Made by a program: the position numbers and the translations under genes | Notes under the pieces: model-generated | What the model saw: only the letters and a program-made list of their open reading frames with translations | Database searches by the model: none | Told to the model about the DNA's origin: nothing | Assembly (NCBI RefSeq): GCF_004000435.1 | Contig: NZ_RBVZ01000001.1 | Span: 1,219,328 to 1,283,327, forward strand | DNA: 64,000 nucleotides | Direction of reading: 5' to 3' | Source of the DNA: Alexandriicola marinus | GTDB taxonomy: Bacteria > Pseudomonadota > Alphaproteobacteria > Rhodobacterales > Rhodobacteraceae | Shown here: positions 16,581-24,673 of the stretch, piece after piece | Numbering within the stretch: the first letter of the stretch is position 1 | Layout: each line of letters opens with the position of its first letter

Positions 16581-17822
16581 ATGACCAGATCACCGAAGCT
16601 TTCTGCCAGCGAGAAGGAGAACCTCGTCCGGTCCGGCTATGACAGTATCGTTCTCGAAGGTGCCGGCGGCATTGCCACCTCCCCCGTCTGGTCGAAACTG
16701 AGCAAACAGGGTTCCAACGGCCGCATCTTGGTCATCGTCGAGCTTTCGGGCGGCAATGACGGGCTGAACACGGTCATTCCCTATGCCGATGATGCCTATT
16801 ACCGAGCGCGTCCGCATCTGGGCATCCGGGAAGATCAGGCACTTCGGATCGACGATTACTTTGCCTTCCAGAAATCGATGCAAGGGTTCGAGCGGCTCTA
16901 CAAGGACGGCCAGATGGCGATCGTCCATGGCGTCGGCTACGACCAGCCGTCGTTCTCGCATTTTTCGTCGATGGCCTTCTGGCAGACCGGCGCACCGAAT
17001 AGCGGAGAGGCATATGGCTGGCTGGGGCGGATGGCGGATGCCATCGACCCCGAAGGTCACGGTCAGAACTTCCTCGTCAACATCGACGACCACCAGTCAC
17101 TCGCGGTCAAGGCGCGGCACCATGTGCCGCTGGTGTTCGACGATCCCGAAAAGTTCAGCCGCCGCGTGTTCCATGAGGAGGCCGGGGCCATCGCCGCGGG
17201 CGACGCACCGGGCAACGTCGATCACAACCCCTCTCTCGACTACCTTTTCGAGATTGCGGCCAGTGCCAGCCGGTCGGAGCGGCTGGTGCGCGAGGCTTGG
17301 GCGTCCTACCAGACACCTGTCGACTACGGCCTTGTGAACTGGGGGCTTGAACGGGTCGCGGCCCTGATCGCCGCCGACTTCCCGACGCAGGTCTACTATG
17401 TGCCGTTTCGCAACAACGCCTTCGACACCCATGTGCACCAGGGCAATCTGCATTCCCGCCTTTGGTCATACACCTCCGATCACATTGCCGCCTTCCTGCG
17501 GGACATGGACAGGCTCGGCCGCGGCGACGACGTGGTGTTGATGGCCTTTTCGGAATTCGGACGGCGGGTCTCCGAGAACACAAGCCTTGGCACGGACCAC
17601 GGCACCGCAGGCCCCGCATTCATCATCGGCAAGCCGATTCACGGCGGCCATTACGGCGGCGTGCCAAGCCTGACCGATCTGGACGGAGGAAACCTGAGGT
17701 ACACCACCGACTTCCGCCGCCTTTATGCGACCCTCATCCGTGGCTGGATGGGGCATGACGCTATCGGAACGATCCTGAAACAGGAATTTGAACCGCTGCC
17801 CGTTTTCGCGGCAGCAGCCTGA
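16581..17822 (+). CDS. DUF1501 family protein
   Basis: 413 residues. The family start is clear: ILVIVELSGGNDGLNTVIPY. Later motifs are DQPSFSHFSSMAFWQTG, LMAFSEFGRRVSEN and GTDHGTAGPAFIIG, which give the Asp/His set of an alkaline-phosphatase/sulfatase-like fold. Many members carry a Tat signal; none is obvious here, and the protein opens with a polar SPKLSASEKENLVRSGYD segment. It pairs with DUF1800. Its place between an ABC ATPase gene and a binding-protein gene suggests that the pair handles the imported compound, possibly by removing a sulfate or phosphate group (inference). Confidence 0.9.
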   Translation: MTRSPKLSASEKENLVRSGYDSIVLEGAGGIATSPVWSKLSKQGSNGRILVIVELSGGNDGLNTVIPYADDAYYRARPHLGIREDQALRIDDYFAFQKSMQGFERLYKDGQMAIVHGVGYDQPSFSHFSSMAFWQTGAPNSGEAYGWLGRMADAIDPEGHGQNFLVNIDDHQSLAVKARHHVPLVFDDPEKFSRRVFHEEAGAIAAGDAPGNVDHNPSLDYLFEIAASASRSERLVREAWASYQTPVDYGLVNWGLERVAALIAADFPTQVYYVPFRNNAFDTHVHQGNLHSRLWSYTSDHIAAFLRDMDRLGRGDDVVLMAFSEFGRRVSENTSLGTDHGTAGPAFIIGKPIHGGHYGGVPSLTDLDGGNLRYTTDFRRLYATLIRGWMGHDAIGTILKQEFEPLPVFAAAA

Positions 17823-17874
17823 CCCCGCTTTCACACACATGCAACGTCAGGCCAATAACCAAGGAGCCAGTATC

Positions 17875-18924
17875 TTGAAAACGATCACCTCCACCATGCG
17901 TTCGACACTCGCGGCAGCCGCCCTTCTCGCTCTCGCCGGGATCGGCGTCGCCCAGGCCGAGGATTATCCCGAACTGACCGTGACGCTTGCCACGGACGAC
18001 AATGTCTTCAACCCGACAACGTCATCGGTGTTCCAGCTGGCCCAGGACTTCGGTTTCTATGACAAGCATCAGGTCAGCGTTACGTTCGTAGGGCTTGACG
18101 GAACACCCCTCGCCGCGGCCGCGCTTCAGTCCGGGGCCGTCGACGTTGCGCATATCAGCATTGACGCGGCCGTCCGACTGGATGCGGGCAACGATCTTCC
18201 CGTCAGCGGGTTTCTTTCTGTCGGATCCGGTATCCCGTTCCTGATCGCGTCACGCTCGGATATCTCCTCGCTCGAGGATCTCGATGGCCGCAGTTTCGCG
18301 ATCTCTGATATCGGCGGGCTTGACCATGCGCTCACCCAGGCGGTGCTGCGCAGTTTCGGGCTGGACCCGGACCTGCCCGACTATGTGGCCATCGGCGCGC
18401 CGTCAGTCCGTGTTCAGGCACTTGCCGTCGACCGCGTGGACGCGACAACCGTCTCGTTCGGAACCTTCTCGGCGGTCGAGGAAACGGAAGGCCTGCATGT
18501 CCTCCTGCCGGCCGACGTATTCGCCTCGCGCGCACCGGCGGCACCAAAATTCCTGGTCGTGCGCGAGGACAGGATCGACGAGAAGCGCGAAGCGCTGCAG
18601 CGCTTTACCAACGCGATCATGGATGCTTCCCGCGAGTTTTCCGCCAATCCGGAACTCTGGATCGAAGCGGCTGTCGAACGGCGCCCCGACCTCACCCGCG
18701 AAGGCATCGAACGGACCGCGGAGTTCAACTCCAAACTCTGGTGCGTCAATGGTTGCATGCGCCCCGACACGCTTCAGGCGTCGCTGGACTTCACCTATTC
18801 CAATCCCGACTTCAGCGATGTCCCGGTGATCGGTATCGACGACATCGTAGACTTCAGCTTCACCGACGCCGCGCTGGAGGAGATGGGTGTTGTCGAGACG
18901 ACCGGACTGGACAACCGAAGCTGA
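17875..18924 (+). CDS. NMT1/SsuA-like periplasmic binding protein
   Basis: 349 residues from a TTG start at 17875. AAGGAG at 17861-17866 is spaced 8 bases from it, whereas the upstream ATG at 17839 has no such site. Signal peptide to about residue 28 (ALLALAGIGVAQAED). The fold is of the NMT1/SsuA kind: VTLATDDNVFN, LQSGAVDVAHISIDAAVRL, SLEDLDGRSFAISDIGG. It is the likely ligand receptor of the permease/ATPase pair at 13010-14723. Two late cysteines (LWCVNGCM) may form a disulfide. Confidence 0.85.
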   Translation: MKTITSTMRSTLAAAALLALAGIGVAQAEDYPELTVTLATDDNVFNPTTSSVFQLAQDFGFYDKHQVSVTFVGLDGTPLAAAALQSGAVDVAHISIDAAVRLDAGNDLPVSGFLSVGSGIPFLIASRSDISSLEDLDGRSFAISDIGGLDHALTQAVLRSFGLDPDLPDYVAIGAPSVRVQALAVDRVDATTVSFGTFSAVEETEGLHVLLPADVFASRAPAAPKFLVVREDRIDEKREALQRFTNAIMDASREFSANPELWIEAAVERRPDLTREGIERTAEFNSKLWCVNGCMRPDTLQASLDFTYSNPDFSDVPVIGIDDIVDFSFTDAALEEMGVVETTGLDNRS

Positions 18925-19034
18925 TCGCCCGGGTCCACCCCGGCGACCGGTCTGACAAATGGTTTTGTCCTGTCTGGATGGTGAGGCGATTGCGCCAGAG
19001 GCAGGGCAAAACCCGAAGGGTAGAAACGCCCGGG

Positions 19035-19063
19035 GGTCCCGCTTTCGTTCTGCGGGGCCTTTT
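19035..19063 (+). terminator. Rho-independent terminator of the ABC/DUF1800 operon
   Basis: GGTCCCGC (19035-19042) pairs with GCGGGGCC (19052-19059), with one G-U pair and a 9-base loop, followed at once by TTTT. It lies 111 bases after the binding-protein stop, in a 270-base stretch that otherwise shows nothing. Confidence 0.7.
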
Positions 19064-19194
19064 CGGGCGGGCACTGCGATCGCTCCTCGCCCGGGACAGC
19101 GCACACCGGGCGAGATTGGGCGCATGGTGCGCAGCGCGGTAAAGCGTCACGGCGCATGGCCCGGTGCGGGCCCCTTATGGCCGAACGACAGGTA

Positions 19195-20322
19195 TCAGGC
19201 CGCTTGCCCGGCATAGGTGATCCGGCGGAGCAGCCATTCGAACGGTCCAAGCCTGGCGTAGCGCCGCCAGAGCAGCAGCGTCAGGATCAGACCCACCGTG
19301 ACGGCCAATGCAATGGCAACGGCGGTCCACCTGTCCACCGCGCCCCACAGGCCCAGCCCGTAGGCCGAGAAGATCGTCGAAAGGACGATCGACTGGCCGA
19401 GGTATATGCTCAGGCTCGAGGCACCTGCCGTCAGGGCCGGAGCCATGATCGGCCCCGGCGGGCGCGCGACTGCGGCAATTAGGCCAAGATAGCCAAGCGT
19501 GGCGATCGGCGCCGCGACCACGGTCAGAACGACACCGGCCATTGCCGGACCCCATTGCCAGATCGCCGCCCCGGCGAGGCTCAGCGCAACACCCGGCCCG
19601 AGGCACCAGAGCCGCGCGCGCTGCCAGATCGGGTGACGGGCGTTGTCGATCATGCCGGACTTCACCGCCGCAAGCCCGAGACAGAACCAGCCGAGCGCAG
19701 AAAAGCCCTGAACCAGCAGCAGGGACGGCAGGGTGAACGCATAGGCGACACTGCGCAACGCAACCGACCCCAGGACCCCGCCCTCCGTCAGGATGGTGCG
19801 CTCTATCAAGGCGATGTCCGCCGGCGTCTCGGGCGCGATCAGCAGCAGCGGCGCCGCGATCAGGACCTGCACGACAAGCAGTGCCGCGCCAACCCGAACG
19901 AGACGCCGAACGGGCCAGTCTCGGAACCGGTAGAGGATGGATCCGGTGATCGCATAGATGGTCAGGATATCGCCGGGAAAAAACAGGCAGCCATGGGCGA
20001 TCCCAAGAACCGCCAGCCCGATCATGCGGTTGCGATAGAGCCGCCCGAAAGGCAGCCCACGCCGCGCGGCAGAGCGCATCAGAAACCCCAGCCCGACACC
20101 GAACATGAAAGAAAAGAGCCCGTAAGTCTTGAGCAGCGCCAGCCCGTGGACCAGCCACAAGGTAATGGCGTCCCGCGTCGTCTCTCCGCCCGGATCGACA
20201 AATCCGCCAAGCGCGGAAAACGCGATATACTGGACGTTGACCACGACAATGCCGAACAAGGCAAACAGCCTCAGGTAATCCGGCATCAATGCCCGCGTCG
20301 GGGTTTCATTCGTGGCTGTCAT
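19195..20322 (-). CDS. DUF418 family multi-pass membrane protein (YeiB-like)
   Basis: 375 residues from the ATG at 20322. About nine to ten membrane helices. Family marks: YLRLFALFGIVVVNVQY at the start, LFSFMFGVGLGFLM with the R-rich loop after it, and the late RYARLGPFEWLLRRITY end. DUF418/YeiB proteins are inner-membrane proteins distantly like acyltransferase-3 enzymes; their function is not settled. It is alone on its strand, with 676 bases upstream that hold no clear gene. Confidence 0.85.
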   Translation of the reverse strand: MTATNETPTRALMPDYLRLFALFGIVVVNVQYIAFSALGGFVDPGGETTRDAITLWLVHGLALLKTYGLFSFMFGVGLGFLMRSAARRGLPFGRLYRNRMIGLAVLGIAHGCLFFPGDILTIYAITGSILYRFRDWPVRRLVRVGAALLVVQVLIAAPLLLIAPETPADIALIERTILTEGGVLGSVALRSVAYAFTLPSLLLVQGFSALGWFCLGLAAVKSGMIDNARHPIWQRARLWCLGPGVALSLAGAAIWQWGPAMAGVVLTVVAAPIATLGYLGLIAAVARPPGPIMAPALTAGASSLSIYLGQSIVLSTIFSAYGLGLWGAVDRWTAVAIALAVTVGLILTLLLWRRYARLGPFEWLLRRITYAGQAA

Positions 20323-20998
20323 GGCTCTGCCTCGACCGAGAGTGCAAACGGATCGCGGACGCCATATCCGGGTCGGCGCGAAGGGTTCAGGGCGCGGGTG
20401 CGCGATAAACCCCGGTTTTCGGCTTGCCCTGACAGGATACGACCTGCCTTTCGGCACTCAGTCCAATGCCTGATGGATTTCATGCCATTCCTCAGCCCGG
20501 TCAGCCCCATGAGCAGGTTGGATCCATCTCGCACCGCGCCTGTGACGACACGACAAGCTGCAGGAAGCCCTTCGAGGATAGTCGAAGAGGCGCTCCGAAC
20601 GGGGGATAGACATGGTGCAGAAATCACAGCGCCCTCCGATATGCGGCCCGCAGGGGATACTGCCACACGCATCAGTTCATTCAACGCTAGGATACATGGA
20701 TCAGAGGGGCTCAGACACCACAAGGTGGACACGATCCGGATAATTCATCTTTCATGCAAGCCGACCGGCCCGGTTCTGACGAAAATTGCAGCACGTCCGG
20801 GTTCTTGATGTGCATATGACCGACCGCGGTGCTTGCAAGTGACCCGACGGTTCTGGCGTGGCGCGCGGTGAGACAGGCTGTTGAGGCTCATCGTCCCCGG
20901 GATCGTTTGATCGTGGGTGCGCGGGGTCGAGAAGATGAACAGGTCGGACGGGTCAGCAAGCCCGCCCGATCATTGCCTGCCACGCGCGCCGAGACGGA
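20323..20998. other. Intergenic stretch, no supported gene
   Basis: 676 bases between the DUF418 start and the zinc-ribbon stop. Open frames on both strands are rich in Arg, Pro and Ser, lack ribosome sites and match nothing I know. Local base composition is somewhat less GC-biased at 20580-20780 than in the flanks. It may hold the DUF418 promoter and decayed sequence. Confidence 0.5.
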
Positions 20999-21208
20999 TC
21001 AGCGGCGGCGAGATTGGCCCGGAGTGACCGAAACGGCGTTTCGCCACGCGTTCAACCCCTTGCAGCGCCGGCAAATCCGCTCTCCGAAACCTTCGCTCAC
21101 GAAGCGGGTCGTGCATCGCAGGCACCGGCGTTCCTGTGGAACGTCACCCACGGCCTTTGCCGTGCGGATATACGGCGCGGCATTATCCGGGATAGTCTTT
21201 GCCGCCAT
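20999..21208 (-). CDS. Small zinc-ribbon protein
   Basis: 69 residues. Two CxxC pairs (RCLRCTTRF and RICRRCKG) are spaced to bind one zinc ion, with a basic tail. This small ribbon type is frequent in alphaproteobacteria as stand-alone proteins; nucleic-acid or protein binding is likely but no role is proven. Its start shares one base with the stop of the gene before it (TGATG), so translation is coupled. It is the last gene of a five-gene run on this strand. Confidence 0.75.
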   Translation of the reverse strand: MAAKTIPDNAAPYIRTAKAVGDVPQERRCLRCTTRFVSEGFGERICRRCKGLNAWRNAVSVTPGQSRRR

Positions 21209-21723
21209 CAGACCTGTCCTGCGACAGGGCGGCGGAACGGGCCGGGCTGCATGTCCTTGCCGTCGGCTGAGGTGATCGGGTGGATATCCGGTGCCACACC
21301 GGTCGCCGTGGATGATACCGGCGCGTCCACGTCGGGCTCAGACATCCCGAACCCCGAATAAAGATGCCGCAGATGCGCCTCGGTGACACCATCGGCCTCC
21401 ATCACAAGGCGCACGATCGGGTCGGCCAACATGTCCTCGAGGAAAAAGTCGGCCAAGGCCCGGCCCGTCAACTTGTCCTTTGCCCGGGCAAGGTCCAGCT
21501 CGGACAGGGTAACGGTCAATGTCCGTGCCAGACCGGGATGCGAAATCCGGGGATGAAGCTTGACGAGGACAGAAGCCTTCCACTCTGCCGGATCCTGACG
21601 ATCCGGAGGGGACACCAGCTCTGTCTCGATCTCGTATTCGCCTGCGGGAAGCGTCTCGGCAAAGCCCGGAACGGTAAAAGGCTGCGAAAAGACCGCAATG
21701 GTCTTGCTGGTCAGATCGTTCAT
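21208..21723 (-). CDS. Conserved hypothetical with N-terminal PAGEY motif
   Basis: 171 residues from the ATG at 21723, preceded by GGAGGAG. The first 50 residues (FSQPFTVPGFAETLPAGEY) closely match those of the gene at 23149-23463 (FSRPFTMPGYTDELPAGEY), so the two form a small paralogous family. The middle resembles a short helical domain (SELDLARAKDKLTG). The C-terminus is polar and probably unfolded. No signal peptide or membrane helix. I know the N-terminal motif only from hypothetical proteins of alphaproteobacteria. Confidence 0.7.
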   Translation of the reverse strand: MNDLTSKTIAVFSQPFTVPGFAETLPAGEYEIETELVSPPDRQDPAEWKASVLVKLHPRISHPGLARTLTVTLSELDLARAKDKLTGRALADFFLEDMLADPIVRLVMEADGVTEAHLRHLYSGFGMSEPDVDAPVSSTATGVAPDIHPITSADGKDMQPGPFRRPVAGQV

Positions 21724-21859
21724 TGGTGTGATCTCCTCCCCCGGTGCCGCATGTCGCTGGCGCCTGCGTCCCTTGATCGTCGGCATGGCGTCGTCGCGCC
21801 CGGGCCGATCGGCCGAGACGGGATCGCCCCCCGCCCCGCCATGACCGGAAAGAGGCGCA

Positions 21860-22663
21860 TCAGCGGGCAAGGATGCAGGCCTCGTCGGACAGCTGAAAGC
21901 CCCTGTCGCATGTCCAGCGATTGCCGGTCCGGTCGAGATGGGCATTGGCCGGCATGTCGATCACCGCACAGGCGCCGCCAAGCGGTTCGTATCCGCGTTC
22001 ACAGCGCCAGCCCGGACCGTAGGCACTCTGATCCAGAAAGGCATTCGCCGGTACCGTGATCGCGTCGCACCTCTCGTCGGTCTTGAGAAAGCCTCTCTCG
22101 CACGCCCAGGCGCTGCCATAGGTCGCGTTCGTCGGATAGGCGTTGGCCGGCACGACAATCTGCACACAGGCGCCCGATACTTCGGAATAGCCGCGATTGC
22201 AGGCCCACCCCGGCCCCGAGCTTTCCGCGGTCGGATAGGCATTTTCCGGCACGACGATGGGCACACAGGCGTCGCGCTGCTTGCGATACCCGCGATCACA
22301 ATCCCACGCATAGCCGGACGACCGAAGAAACGCATTGGCCGGCAGAAGGATCTCGACGCAGGACGTGCGGTTCCGTTGCTCGTATCCCCGCGCGCATTCC
22401 CAACCCGTTCCGTAGGCATGCCCGGTTGGAAAGGCATGTTCGGGGATCACGACGGCAAGGCATTCGGCCCCCTCCACCCGATAGCCAAGGTCACAGCCCC
22501 AACCCTCGCCATAGCTGCGCGGCTGCGCGTTCTGGGGCACCGGTCCGGTGCCATCCTGCGCAACGGCGGCGAAGGCCATGGAGGCGATCACACCGGCCAC
22601 AAGGGCCAGCCTCGCGATCCAGCTTGCCCGCAGGGCATTGGTGGGGGTCATATGTCGGTTCAT
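21860..22663 (-). CDS. Secreted protein of seven Cys-containing tandem repeats
   Basis: 267 residues from the ATG at 22663, chosen because GGAG lies 6 bases upstream; ATGs at 22717 and 22651 are alternatives. A hydrophobic signal is at about 11-32 (LVAGVIASMAFAAVAQ). The rest is seven repeats of about 37 residues with the pattern GxxWxCxRGYxxxxxxCxxIxVPxNAY; the last is cut short. Each repeat holds two cysteines, probably one disulfide. Such repeats suit an extracellular binding rod, but no function is known to me. It sits in a run of small stress-type genes. Confidence 0.8.
   Translation of the reverse strand: MNRHMTPTNALRASWIARLALVAGVIASMAFAAVAQDGTGPVPQNAQPRSYGEGWGCDLGYRVEGAECLAVVIPEHAFPTGHAYGTGWECARGYEQRNRTSCVEILLPANAFLRSSGYAWDCDRGYRKQRDACVPIVVPENAYPTAESSGPGWACNRGYSEVSGACVQIVVPANAYPTNATYGSAWACERGFLKTDERCDAITVPANAFLDQSAYGPGWRCERGYEPLGGACAVIDMPANAHLDRTGNRWTCDRGFQLSDEACILAR
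21863..22546 (-). repeat. Seven tandem ~111-base coding repeats
   Basis: Direct repeats of about 37 codons within the Cys-repeat gene. Bases at the W-x-C-x-RGY and VP-x-NA positions are best conserved. The repeats have diverged at the base level, so this is an old array kept by selection on the protein and not a recent expansion or a CRISPR. Confidence 0.75.
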
Positions 22664-22798
22664 CGGCTCTCCGTTGGCGGACCGAAGTCCTGGGGTTTGT
22701 GGGGTGTCAGTGGTCATGAATGCCTGACCGCCGTCTGACGCGGAAACGCGCCGTCCGGGGTCAATCATCTTGGGGCAAGATCCCCGACGGTCTGGCCG

Positions 22799-23152
22799 TC
22801 AGCCTGCATCGACATCGAGCGCCGTCAGACAGGCCAGCGCGAGATCCCGATCCGGTGTCTCGGTTCCCGGCATTGTCGCCCAACCAGCCTCCATGACCGC
22901 GTTGCGCCTCTGGAAAGTCGAGGTGTCGCGGATCGTGGCAAGCTTGCTCGCCCGTGCCGGATCGGATTGCGCCATATCGAGGCAGACCGGGACCATCGAG
23001 GCCACGACATCGTCGCGGGACATCTCCATCGCCATGTCATTCGCGGTGCCGCCGGTCACCCAGCCGCCCACCGAAAAGCCGAGGATACCGACAAGGGCGC
23101 CGCCGACCAGCGCGCCATAGATGCCGGGTTTGATCCATTCGGGAGTGTTCAT
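22799..23152 (-). CDS. Conserved hypothetical with one membrane helix
   Basis: 117 residues. A Gly/Val-rich membrane segment at about 11-32 (YGALVGGALVGILGFSVGGW) is followed by an outer domain with two cysteines (VPVCLDMA, LALACLTAL) and a WATMPG turn. I have seen like proteins only as hypotheticals in alphaproteobacteria. The start overlaps the previous stop by 4 bases (ATGA). It may belong to the envelope-stress set with the Cys-repeat gene 136 bases downstream. Confidence 0.7.
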   Translation of the reverse strand: MNTPEWIKPGIYGALVGGALVGILGFSVGGWVTGGTANDMAMEMSRDDVVASMVPVCLDMAQSDPARASKLATIRDTSTFQRRNAVMEAGWATMPGTETPDRDLALACLTALDVDAG

Positions 23153-23463
23153 TTCAAGTCCTCCTGCGGGGAAAGCGCCGCATCGCTGTGATTATTCGTC
23201 TCGGTCGCGGCCGCATCCCGGCTCAACGCCTCTTTCAGGTCATTTTCCGTGATCGCGCGCAGCCCGGTACGTCCGGCCTCCCGGCCCCTGCCCTGCACCG
23301 TCAGATAGGTTCCGGTGCGCCGATAGGCGTCGAAGCTCAGCCCGTGAATAAGCTCCTCCTCGATCAGAAGGCCATATTCGCCCGCGGGCAGCTCGTCCGT
23401 GTAACCCGGCATGGTGAAGGGCCTTGAAAACGTGACAGTCGATCTGGTTGACCGCATGCTCAT
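23149..23463 (-). CDS. Short PAGEY-motif protein, paralogue of 21208-21723
   Basis: 104 residues from the ATG at 23463, with GGAG 8 bases upstream; a second ATG lies at 23457. The N-terminal 45 residues (TVTFSRPFTMPGYTDELP) repeat the motif of the larger protein two genes on. A short polar C-terminus follows. No export signal. It is the first gene of the five-gene run, and its promoter region carries one copy of the motif shared with two other units nearby. Function unknown. Confidence 0.7.
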   Translation of the reverse strand: MSMRSTRSTVTFSRPFTMPGYTDELPAGEYGLLIEEELIHGLSFDAYRRTGTYLTVQGRGREAGRTGLRAITENDLKEALSRDAAATETNNHSDAALSPQEDLK

Positions 23464-23573
23464 CTCTGGTCTCCGCGATGTTGGAAGATCTGTCGCTGAC
23501 CTCCTCTGGCGGCCTTTTAAGTCTGGGCGGCCCGGTCGAACGATTTTCCCGTTTCTACCCCAGGATGATCCGA

Positions 23574-23600
23574 CCTGTGCTGACACAGGTTAGTCCCGGC
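23574..23600 (-). promoter_or_regulatory. Shared motif, copy 1 (upstream of the minus-strand operon)
   Basis: On the minus strand this reads GCCGGGACTAACCTGTGTCAG. It lies 111 bases before the start at 23463. This copy also contains a 6-4-6 palindrome (CCTGTG-CTGA-CACAGG, 23574-23589). Confidence 0.5.
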
Positions 23601-23634
23601 CAAAAGAACCGCCCCGGATCGTGCGGGCATGATC

Positions 23635-23661
23635 GCCGGGACTGACCTGTGTAAGCGCGCC
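23635..23661 (+). promoter_or_regulatory. Shared motif, copy 2 (upstream of 23733)
   Basis: Reads GCCGGGACTGACCTGTGTAA on the plus strand, 72 bases before the start at 23733. A second partial match (ACCTGCGTC) follows at about 23669. Copies 1 and 2 lie 35 bases apart, back to back, in the divergent gap. Confidence 0.5.
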
Positions 23662-23732
23662 AGGGCAGACCTGCGTCTATCATCAGGAAAACAGGGGCGA
23701 TCTGCGTCCCTGCTATCAAGGATGCAAAGACC

Positions 23733-24146
23733 ATGGCCGATTCCAACGCGCTCAACCCCCACCCGCCCGAATTCGAGCGATTTCTCTATGCCTCGGTCGG
23801 CGAGGACAGGAACGGATCTGTCGTCACGGTCCTCTCCACGCTCGCGCGGCTCGGGCTCGATCCGTGGATCGAAACTGCCGAACTGGCCACGCTGGGCCGC
23901 AATGCGGCGCGATCACGGCTGAACACGCTGCTCGAACGGTTTCGCGATGTGCCGGCCCTCGCCAGCGATCACGGCCGGGTTGCACAGGATCTGAGCCAAC
24001 TGCTCCCCGATGGCAACAAACCGGGGACCGACAAGGACGATGCCCCGGCGGCTTCGGGACGTCCCGGTCTGATCTGGGTGATGCTGGCGATCGTCTTTGT
24101 GCTGTTTCAGGTCCTGTTCCTCGGCGGATCGGGGTCGGGCGAATGA
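23733..24146 (+). CDS. Hypothetical protein with a C-terminal membrane anchor
   Basis: 137 residues. The first 100 are soluble and helical with Arg/Leu-rich stretches (FERFLYASVGEDRNG, TVLSTLARLGLDPW, GRNAARSRLNTLLERF). A single hydrophobic helix near the end (IWVMLAIVFVLFQVLFLG) makes it a tail-anchored protein facing the cytoplasm. From memory, similar proteins occur in alphaproteobacteria without known function. It overlaps the next start by 4 bases (ATGA), and copy 2 of the shared motif precedes it. Confidence 0.7.
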   Translation: MADSNALNPHPPEFERFLYASVGEDRNGSVVTVLSTLARLGLDPWIETAELATLGRNAARSRLNTLLERFRDVPALASDHGRVAQDLSQLLPDGNKPGTDKDDAPAASGRPGLIWVMLAIVFVLFQVLFLGGSGSGE

Positions 24147-24556
24147 CCGTTTCCTCTCAGGCATCGCCGCCAATAGGTCATTCTGCGCACAAGACCGGGA
24201 CGCTATCGCCGCGCGAGCAGAGCATACTCTGGGACATGGAGGAGGATTTCTGGACCAGTGGCGCGGACAACGCGCGGGCGACGACAGCAACCAACGCCGT
24301 CATGATTTTCCCTTATCCACCCGGCATCCTTCAGGGTGACCAGATCTGGACCCATCTGAAGCAAAGGACCGGCTGGCGCTCCGTCGCCATGGCAGAACGG
24401 CGCGTCACGCGATGCCATGACATCGCCATTCTCACCTACCGTGTCTCAGCGGAGAAAGCCGACGTGTCGATCTACAAGGCCCTCTGCGCCTCGACGTACC
24501 TCAACGATGACGACACCTGGCTGAGGATCTCCCACCAGCAAACCATGCTGGCCTGA
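24143..24556 (+). CDS. SnoaL/NTF2-like (DUF4440-type) protein
   Basis: 137 residues. After a polar lead, the pattern fits the NTF2-like cone fold: REQSILWDMEEDFWTSGA helix, then DQIWTHLKQRTGWRSVAM, DIAILTYRVSAEKAD and a final DDTWLRISHQQT strand typical of DUF4440. The family includes enzymes and ligand-binding proteins, so no activity can be assigned. It is coupled to the tail-anchored protein gene by the 4-base overlap. Confidence 0.7.
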   Translation: MTVSSQASPPIGHSAHKTGTLSPREQSILWDMEEDFWTSGADNARATTATNAVMIFPYPPGILQGDQIWTHLKQRTGWRSVAMAERRVTRCHDIAILTYRVSAEKADVSIYKALCASTYLNDDDTWLRISHQQTMLA

Positions 24557-24587
24557 GTGCCGCCGTGTCATTCGACCTGCCGCACGC

Positions 24588-24613
24588 GCCGGGACTAACC
24601 TGCGTCAGTGCGG
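24588..24613 (+). promoter_or_regulatory. Shared motif, copy 3 (upstream of 24772)
   Basis: Reads GCCGGGACTAACCTGCGTCA, nearly identical to copies 1 and 2, about 160 bases before the start at 24772. A transcript beginning shortly downstream would carry the hairpin at 24674-24748 in its leader. Confidence 0.5.
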
Positions 24614-24673
24614 CGGGGCGATGATGTCGGCTAGATGAGATGTGCCCGCCGAATATCTGGCAGGGCATTTTTT

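Noticed and set aside
20829-21275. Plus-strand frame of 148 codons opposite the zinc-ribbon gene
   Set aside because: Its second half is antisense to the CxxC gene, and the first half is Arg-rich without a ribosome site.
21863-22546. Tandem ~111-base repeats considered as a CRISPR array
   Set aside because: The repeats are long, diverged, without unique spacers, and read through as a single secreted protein.
23574-23661. Shared motif read as EcfG general-stress promoters
   Set aside because: The -35-like GGGAC differs from GGAAC, and no CGTT lies 16-17 bases downstream in any of the three copies.
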